Source of the DNA: JAAYCU01 sp964642815
GTDB taxonomy: Bacteria > Planctomycetota > Phycisphaerae > UBA1845 > PWPN01
Direction of reading: 5' to 3'
Assembly (NCBI GenBank): GCA_964642815.1
Contig: CAZXSA010000081.1
Location: 1-18,946, forward strand
Length of the DNA stretch: 18,946 nt
This document shows, piece by piece, positions 14,300-18,946 of the stretch (positions are counted from its first letter, which is position 1; each line of letters begins with the position of its first letter). The notes under the pieces are model-generated. The model was given only the letters and a program-made list of their open reading frames with translations, was not told the DNA's origin and did no database searches. The position numbers were made by a program, and so were the translations under genes.

Positions 14300-15574
14300 A
14301 TGGCCAACCAAGTGTATTCAGCGAAATGCCCCGGTCTTCGGAACAGTTTTTACCGGCGAGCCGCGGAACAGAGGCCTGTTTTGTCGACACCGCATATCCA
14401 ACTTATTCTTGACGATCGGCCGATACCCGGCGCGTTACGGACCGCCTTGGGCCGGCTCAACGCCCGCGTCTCCATCCGATCGGTGGAAAAAGCGTTGGCC
14501 AGCGGCTTATCGCCTTCGGCCGACGTGTGCGTGATCGTACCCGGCCGCAACGGACCACCCGACATCATGGATCATCTGCTGGCCGAGGCCAGGGGACAGG
14601 CTTGTGCCACGCTGGTCATGCCGCACGCCGCGGAAATCCCAACTGACCGGTCCAACGCCACCGGCGATTTCGATATCCCCTTCGACAACCACCGCAACAC
14701 CGCCGACGAGTTGGCCGGCCGTATTCAGGCTCTTTGTGAAATCCGCCGTCCGATGCTCCGCATGCGGCAGGAGCTGGCCGAGCTTAAGCGGCGTGATGCC
14801 GAACTGGTCTCGGACTCGAAGGCCCTGACCGAACAAATCCACCTGGCCAGCCAGATCCAGCGCGATCTGCTCCCTCCCCCGCTGCAGGATACCGAACCCT
14901 TCGCGATTCATACGCTCTTTCTGCCCGCGGACCACGTCAGCGGCGATATCTACGATTTTTCGCGGATCGACGAGCACCTTTTCGGATTCTCGCTGGCGGA
15001 CGCCACCGGTCACGGCCTGCCCGCCGCCCTGCTGACCATTCTGATTAAGAACTCCCTGGCGGCCAACAAGGTCATCCACCACGACACCTACCGTATTGTC
15101 GAGCCGGACGAGTTGCTGGGCCGACTGAATATGGAGTTGCTGCAAGCCAACCTCAGCCAGTGCCAGTTCATCACCGCCCTTAACGCGATACTCGACCATC
15201 ACACTCGCCAAGTCCGCTGGGCCCGGGCTGGTCTGCCCTACCCAATCCTTCTCCGACCAGGCCAGCCCCCCCGCCAGATCCACAGCGATGGCGGCTTGCT
15301 CGGTGCCTTGCCCGATCAAACCTTCGAGATCGTGCATCATTCCTTCAAGCCCGGCGACGTACTCCTATTTTTTAGCGACGGCATCGAGACCCTGCTACTC
15401 GACCGCCCAGGCGGCAGTGACAAGAGTATCCTGCATACACCCTGGCTTAACCAATTGGCCGATACCGGTCCGGCTCTCGCCCTGGACGATCTGCGTGGAC
15501 GGTTGCGCCGAAAAAACACCGGGCCATGGCCCATCGACGACATCACCCTAATCGCCATCAGCATGAACCTGTAA
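14300..15574 (+). CDS. SpoIIE/RsbU-type PP2C serine phosphatase with degenerate receiver-like N-terminus
   Basis: This protein has 424 residues from the ATG at 14300. The C-terminal half (about 195-424) is a PPM/PP2C SpoIIE domain with the metal-binding acidic residues in place: Asp216 in VSGDIYDF, Asp234 in ADATGHG, Asp360 in FSDGIE and Asp413/Asp414 in DDITLIAI. Such enzymes dephosphorylate anti-sigma-factor antagonists in partner-switching circuits. Residues 150-190 form a probable coiled-coil linker ending in QIQRDLLPP. Residues 31-110 look like a receiver fold (HIQLILDD, then ADVCVIVPG), but a hydrophobic residue occupies the expected phospho-Asp site. The ATG has no ribosome-binding site. 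A TTG at 14381 has GAGG 6 nt upstream and starts just before the first domain, so the true start may be there (397 residues). Confidence 0.85.
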   Translation: MANQVYSAKCPGLRNSFYRRAAEQRPVLSTPHIQLILDDRPIPGALRTALGRLNARVSIRSVEKALASGLSPSADVCVIVPGRNGPPDIMDHLLAEARGQACATLVMPHAAEIPTDRSNATGDFDIPFDNHRNTADELAGRIQALCEIRRPMLRMRQELAELKRRDAELVSDSKALTEQIHLASQIQRDLLPPPLQDTEPFAIHTLFLPADHVSGDIYDFSRIDEHLFGFSLADATGHGLPAALLTILIKNSLAANKVIHHDTYRIVEPDELLGRLNMELLQANLSQCQFITALNAILDHHTRQVRWARAGLPYPILLRPGQPPRQIHSDGGLLGALPDQTFEIVHHSFKPGDVLLFFSDGIETLLLDRPGGSDKSILHTPWLNQLADTGPALALDDLRGRLRRKNTGPWPIDDITLIAISMNL

Positions 15575-15761
15575 AAACAACCGAGGGTTGCACCCCGTTA
15601 CTTACGGGTTCTCAAGACCTTGCCGTCCCCGAAGGAAAGCAAATCGTTGCGTTTTCATCGCGAGCCTAACCATTGTGCTTGCGCTGGGTCTGACTGGATG
15701 ACCGTTGGGATCGCGCCGGCCGTTGCGGCACCGAGGACGGTGGTGAAACTTTTCCGCTCGC

Positions 15762-15786
15762 CCGGCGTATAAGAAAGATACGCCGG
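15762..15786. repeat. Perfect 9-bp hairpin in the intergenic region
   Basis: CCGGCGTAT (15762-15770) and ATACGCCGG (15778-15786) form a perfect inverted repeat around a 7-nt A/G loop. There is no T tract on the plus strand beyond ATTT, and none on the minus strand. It could be a bidirectional transcription barrier or part of a small RNA. Confidence 0.4.
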
Positions 15787-15976
15787 ATTTCCATGCAGGC
15801 AGGCGGATCGAAGGGGTTTCCAGGAATCGATGTCGGTGGCCGTCACAAATTTATGGATGGAGCGCCATATACGGATGGGTTTCTTCCGATCCTCGGCGGA
15901 AATCGAGCCGGCATCTGTCCCGGTCGTGGGAATACCTGTACCGCTTCGCTCGATAAAATTTGCAGTTTTTCGGACT

Positions 15977-16006
15977 TTGAGGTAGAAGGTATAGTTGGCG
16001 GATAAT
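15977..16006 (+). promoter_or_regulatory. Possible sigma70-type promoter for the HEAT-repeat gene
   Basis: TTGAGG (15977-15982) and GATAAT (16001-16006) match the -35 and -10 boxes at 4 of 6 and 5 of 6 positions with an 18-nt spacer. The start of transcription would fall only about 25 nt before the ATG at 16039. An alternative -10-like TATAGT lies at 15990-15995 without a good -35. Confidence 0.3.
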
Positions 16007-16038
16007 GTGTACTTTCCCAGAAAGGGAATGCGAAGAGC

Positions 16039-17985
16039 ATGAAACCGCGGCGGACCAGCCATGTCGACAGAGTATCGCTTCGGCAAACGTGGAAGCGGGC
16101 GGCATCCAGTTTATTATCGGTCCTGTCGCTATGGCTGATCTTGACCAATCCCCTTGAAACACTTGCCCAAAACGCGCCAGCCGGCTCGCAACCGGCGGCT
16201 TCCACCCAAGTTGCCCCCGCCACTCAACCGGACGTCGCCGATCTTATCCTGATTCTTACCGGAGAGGGTGACATACCCGCTAAAAAACAGGCCGCCGTAA
16301 CCATCCTCGGGGGCAAACAGGCCGAAAGCGTGGATAAACTCATCACCTTGCTCGAACGAAAAAACGAACAGCCCACCAAGATGGCCATCTGCCAGGCTAT
16401 CGCCGAGACCAAATTACAGGAGCCTCGATTCATACCCCATCTCCTGCGTTTTCTGCAGCAGGGTGAACCGCTTTTGCAGCGGGAAGCCGCTCGAGCCCTG
16501 GCCCAGTACAACGACCCCTCTGTACAGGCGAGCCTCCAGAACCACCGCGGCCGCCTGCTCACCGAAGCCTTGAAGGTCAACATGAAGGCTCTTTTTGATA
16601 TCTCTCCCGAACCCGCCCAAACGGCTCTGTTGCTCAAATGGCTGCAATCGCTGGTTCCCGCCGAGCGGGAAACGGCCCTCGAAATCATGCACGACGGCTT
16701 GAATAAGAACATCAAGCCGGCCAATGGCGTTCTCGAAAAAGTCCGCGCCATGCCGGACGATCCGGATCCTCTCGTCCGTCAGCGGCTGGTCGAACTGCTC
16801 AGGGATATCCGCGTGTCGGCCGATGCTCCCCTGCTTCGGGCCATGCTTGCAAAAGGTCAGCCGGTCGAAATCCGGGCGACCCTCTACCACGCTCTCGGCC
16901 TGCTTCAGGATCCGGCGGCCATTACCGATTGCATCGCGGGGCTGAACGACCTCGACGAAACGGTCGCCGCCCGCGCGGCCGAGGCCCTCAGTCTGCTCGG
17001 CCAGTTGGCCTCCGGGGTCACGGAACAGATGCGTCATGAGTCCGCCAACGCCTTGATTCAGCGACTCAATTTACCCATTCAGAACCCTGCTCTCCGTGAA
17101 AATATCATCAACGCCGTGGCCCGCATCGGAAATGAGTCATCCTTACCCATCCTTGCGGGATTCGCCGGGCCGAGCGAACCGGCCGCCACGATTCGCAAGG
17201 CCGCCATTCGCGGGCTTGGCCGGATCGGCGACAGCACCCAGATCCCCCTGCTGATCGATCGTCTGGAGAACGACGCCGATCCGGGCGTGCGGGAAGCGTC
17301 CGCCGAGGCCTTGGCCCGACTCGGCAATAAAATCGAGTATCTCAAACCTTTACGCGACCGGCTCGATGCTAAAATCGAGAAATCGCCGCTTGTAACCAAA
17401 GCCGCCTGGGCCGCCTACCGGCAGATTTTCGCCCGGCTACCCGCCACCGATCAGCAAACCGTCCTCGATTCGTGGACCGGTAACGAGGCAACCATCGCCG
17501 CCAGCCGCGCGGACTTGCTGACCGATCTCGACCATGCGCTCACCACCACCGCCCCCAACGAGCGTATCCGGCTCGCCGAAGTACGCGAACAGCTTGGAGA
17601 CGCGCTGGTCCTCGCCAACCAGCTAAACGAAGCGGTCGGGGCCTATGCCCGCGCGGCCGAGGCCGCTCTTGAGGATCAGCCCGAGCGGCGGGTGCGCATC
17701 GCGACCAAGCACATTGATATCAGCCTGCGTATCCCCGCGCCCGAAAACGCGCTTACCTTCGCCGCCCTGGCCAAACTGCCCGAGGTCCGGGCGGCCATCG
17801 CCGAACGACTTTTGCGCTATGTCCAGGAAATCGCCAAAACCAATCCCGAGAGTGCCCGTGAATTTCACGCTCGATTGAAAACCACGATACCCGATCAATT
17901 CGGGCCCGATTGGGCCGCGCGCTTCGAGAATGTTCTGGCTCCAGCCACGCAACCCGCTTCCGCCCCGGTAGCGGCGGGATCGTAA
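16039..17985 (+). CDS. Exported HEAT-repeat protein
   Basis: This 648-residue protein begins with a long basic n-region (MKPRRTSHVDR...WKR) and a hydrophobic core (SLLSVLSLWLILTN, about 24-37), followed by a likely cleavage site near LAQ-N (44-45). It is therefore probably exported or membrane-tethered. A Pro/Ala/Thr/Gln linker follows (about 46-65), then alpha-helical HEAT/ARM-type repeats from about 65 to 450, with recurring units such as 'REAARALAQYNDPSV', 'AARAAEALSLLG' and 'VREASAEALARLGN'. A TPR-like helical hairpin (about 515-555, LGDALVLANQLNEAVGAYARAAEAAL) lies towards the end, and the protein closes with APATQPASAPV. Such proteins are scaffolds for protein binding; no catalytic motif is seen. 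Weak ribosome-binding sites (AAGGGA at 16022-16027, GAAGAG at 16032-16037) precede the ATG. It converges on lemA. Confidence 0.8.
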   Translation: MKPRRTSHVDRVSLRQTWKRAASSLLSVLSLWLILTNPLETLAQNAPAGSQPAASTQVAPATQPDVADLILILTGEGDIPAKKQAAVTILGGKQAESVDKLITLLERKNEQPTKMAICQAIAETKLQEPRFIPHLLRFLQQGEPLLQREAARALAQYNDPSVQASLQNHRGRLLTEALKVNMKALFDISPEPAQTALLLKWLQSLVPAERETALEIMHDGLNKNIKPANGVLEKVRAMPDDPDPLVRQRLVELLRDIRVSADAPLLRAMLAKGQPVEIRATLYHALGLLQDPAAITDCIAGLNDLDETVAARAAEALSLLGQLASGVTEQMRHESANALIQRLNLPIQNPALRENIINAVARIGNESSLPILAGFAGPSEPAATIRKAAIRGLGRIGDSTQIPLLIDRLENDADPGVREASAEALARLGNKIEYLKPLRDRLDAKIEKSPLVTKAAWAAYRQIFARLPATDQQTVLDSWTGNEATIAASRADLLTDLDHALTTTAPNERIRLAEVREQLGDALVLANQLNEAVGAYARAAEAALEDQPERRVRIATKHIDISLRIPAPENALTFAALAKLPEVRAAIAERLLRYVQEIAKTNPESAREFHARLKTTIPDQFGPDWAARFENVLAPATQPASAPVAAGS

Positions 17986-18110
17986 CGTACATCATTCAAC
18001 CGTCATGACCGTGAATAGTCGGGCGGAGAAGATTATTTATTACGCGGAGGAAACGCGTCGCTAACGAGAAGCATCACTCCGTGCATCAAGGATGTATATG
18101 CGCCACAAAA

Positions 18111-18719
18111 TCAGAAGGAGACCTTCGGCGCTTCCTGGATGGCCTGACGATCCGCAAACTCCAGCAAGGCGGCATCGGTACCATGACCGAAAATACCCGC
18201 CAGAAGCACCGGCGGAAAACTCTGTTTGTAAGTGTTGTAGGCCGTCGCCGCGTCGTTGAATGCTTGCCGGGCGAAAGCCACCTTGTTTTCCGTCGAGGTC
18301 AGTTCCTCGCTGAGCTGCATCATGTTCTGATTAGCCTTGAGATCCGGGTAGGCCTCGGCCACGGCGAACAGCCGGCCGATCGCGCCGGTCAAGGCCCCCT
18401 CCAATCCGCCCAGTCCCCGGATCGCATCGGCGTTACCCGGATCGGCGGCGGCCCGCTGCAATCCGCCGGCGGCCAGGTTGCGGGCCTGGATCACCGCCTC
18501 CAGGGTTTCCCGTTCATGCTTGATATAGCCCTTGGCCGTCTCCACCAAATTCGGGATCAGGTCGTACCGCCGCTTGAGCTGGACCTCGATTTGAGCGAAG
18601 GCGTTTTTGAAACGATTCTTGAGTCGAACCAGTTGGTTGTAGATTCCGACCGCCCACGCAATCAAAATAAAAACAATGACCCCGAATACAATCAGTACAA
18701 TAACTGCGCTGCCAATCAT
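18111..18719 (-). CDS. lemA: LemA family membrane protein
   Basis: This 202-residue protein has an N-terminal membrane helix (SAVIVLIVFGVIVFILIAWAVG, about 4-25) followed by the conserved LemA helical bundle, with hallmark runs VRLKNRFKNAFAQIEVQLKR and RYDLIPNLVETAKGY. LemA proteins are bacterial envelope proteins with an extracytoplasmic or cytoplasmic helical domain; their molecular role is poorly defined. The ATG at 18719 is preferred over one at 18776 because GGGAGG (18732-18727) sits 7 nt upstream and the membrane helix then starts at once. The length is typical (about 185-200). A strong promoter lies just upstream, so it can be transcribed on its own. The often-linked TPM_phosphatase (YgcG-type) or Htpx-like partner is not next to it within this window. 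Confidence 0.93.
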   Translation of the reverse strand: MIGSAVIVLIVFGVIVFILIAWAVGIYNQLVRLKNRFKNAFAQIEVQLKRRYDLIPNLVETAKGYIKHERETLEAVIQARNLAAGGLQRAAADPGNADAIRGLGGLEGALTGAIGRLFAVAEAYPDLKANQNMMQLSEELTSTENKVAFARQAFNDAATAYNTYKQSFPPVLLAGIFGHGTDAALLEFADRQAIQEAPKVSF

Positions 18720-18767
18720 GGATTTGCCTCCCAAATGGTTGATTATTCGCCCATACGTGTCCATCGA

Positions 18768-18795
18768 AGTATACACACTACCTCGGGGGTGTCAA
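18768..18795 (-). promoter_or_regulatory. Near-consensus sigma70 promoter for lemA
   Basis: On the minus strand TTGACA (18795-18790) is a perfect -35 box, followed after 16 nt by TATACT (18773-18768), which matches the -10 consensus at 5 of 6 positions. Transcription would start near 18761, giving a leader of about 40 nt with the ribosome-binding site GGGAGG. Confidence 0.7.
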
Positions 18796-18829
18796 AACGC
18801 AGTTTCGAGCCGCAAACTTCGCGGGTCAC

Positions 18830-18946
18830 TCAAGGGTTATGCGCCCGGCCACCGGAAGCGTAGCAATGAATCAGCCCGTCTTCATGGGCGACAAATACCC
18901 GACCATCGCGATCGACGGCCAAACCCCAGGGTACCGGACGAAACCG
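18830..18946 (-). CDS. Beta-propeller (NHL-like) protein, C-terminal 38 codons only
   Basis: The gene enters from the right edge on the minus strand and ends with TGA at 18832-18830. The visible tail contains PWGLAVDRDGRVFVAHEDG and LIHCYASGGR. 'P-G-A-D-G-V-VA---I---' spacing like this is the typical blade motif of NHL/SMP-30-like six-bladed propellers, and a C-terminal position fits the last blade. Only one blade is visible, so the family assignment is moderate and function cannot be given. It lies 110 nt upstream of lemA on the same strand, but lemA has its own promoter in the gap. Confidence 0.55.
   Translation of the reverse strand, partial: RFRPVPWGLAVDRDGRVFVAHEDGLIHCYASGGRAHNP

Larger units (their letters stand above)
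15575..16038. other. Intergenic region between phosphatase and HEAT-repeat genes
   Basis: In these 464 bases no reading has family features. A 143-codon minus-strand frame (15655-16086) and a 70-codon plus-strand frame (15793-16005) lack ribosome-binding sites and recognisable motifs, and the first runs into the start of the HEAT gene. Just after the phosphatase stop, CCCGT (15594-15598) and ACGGG (15604-15608) form a small hairpin followed by TTCTC, at best a weak terminator. A stronger 9-bp hairpin and a possible promoter are listed separately. Confidence 0.45.

Noticed and set aside
14199..14534. 111-codon plus-strand reading before the phosphatase
   Set aside because: It overlaps the phosphatase out of frame, has no family features, and its end is simply the shadow of the phosphatase N-terminal codons.
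15655..16086. 143-codon minus-strand reading in the long gap
   Set aside because: No ribosome-binding site or recognisable domain, and it runs 48 nt into the HEAT-protein gene on the other strand. A decayed gene cannot be excluded.
18081..18863. 260-codon plus-strand reading antisense to lemA
   Set aside because: The minus strand holds a clear LemA protein with its own promoter and ribosome-binding site; the plus frame has no recognisable features.

Overview
The window is about 19 kb of bacterial chromosome with fairly high G+C. It most resembles a planctomycete, perhaps Phycisphaerae-like. The evidence is indirect: exported proteins with Ala/Thr/Gln/Pro tails containing 'ATQPAS', a large exported beta-rich protein with PKD-type domains and a Cys/Gly C-terminal anchor, and an 'NVAPGGAERNPG'-coding interspersed repeat of a kind I recall from planctomycete genomes. 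No rRNA, tRNA, CRISPR array, transposase or phage gene was seen.

Layout. (1) 1-84: the first 28 codons of an amidohydrolase-like gene on the minus strand. (2) 85-440: a gap holding a GC-rich inverted repeat. (3) 441-1051: an AbrB/VapC-type toxin-antitoxin pair with overlapping ATGA codons. (4) 1094-4645: three tightly packed genes, an FGGY kinase closest to D-ribulose kinases, a phosphohexomutase and a class II aldolase, overlapping by 4 and 20 nt, probably one sugar-catabolism operon, followed by a possible terminator. (5) 4865-7873: a 1002-residue secreted protein with about six 58-61-residue repeats, two PKD-like domains and a tripartite C-terminal anchor, behind an extended -10 promoter. 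(6) 7874-8225: a gap with a large nested stem-loop and a second perfect hairpin. (7) 8226-13974: a complete pyruvate dehydrogenase operon (homodimer-type E1, E2 with one lipoyl domain, E3), with an apparent degenerate interspersed element between the E1 and E2 genes. (8) 14300-15574: a SpoIIE/RsbU-type PP2C phosphatase with a degenerate receiver-like N-terminus. (9) 15575-16038: a gap with a perfect 9-bp hairpin and a possible promoter. (10) 16039-17985: an exported HEAT-repeat protein. (11) On the minus strand, lemA (18111-18719) with a near-consensus sigma70 promoter, and the last 38 codons of a beta-propeller-like gene at the right edge.

How the genes fit together. The kinase and aldolase form the core of a ketose-phosphate cleavage route like fuculose or rhamnulose breakdown; the mutase is the unusual third member. 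Its triose and aldehyde products would feed glycolysis, and the pyruvate dehydrogenase complex downstream would convert pyruvate to acetyl-CoA. The exported proteins and LemA are envelope functions with no evident link to these pathways. The most unusual elements are the repeat protein with its Cys/Gly anchor, the kinase-mutase-aldolase set, the element inside the pdh operon and the structured intergenic regions.
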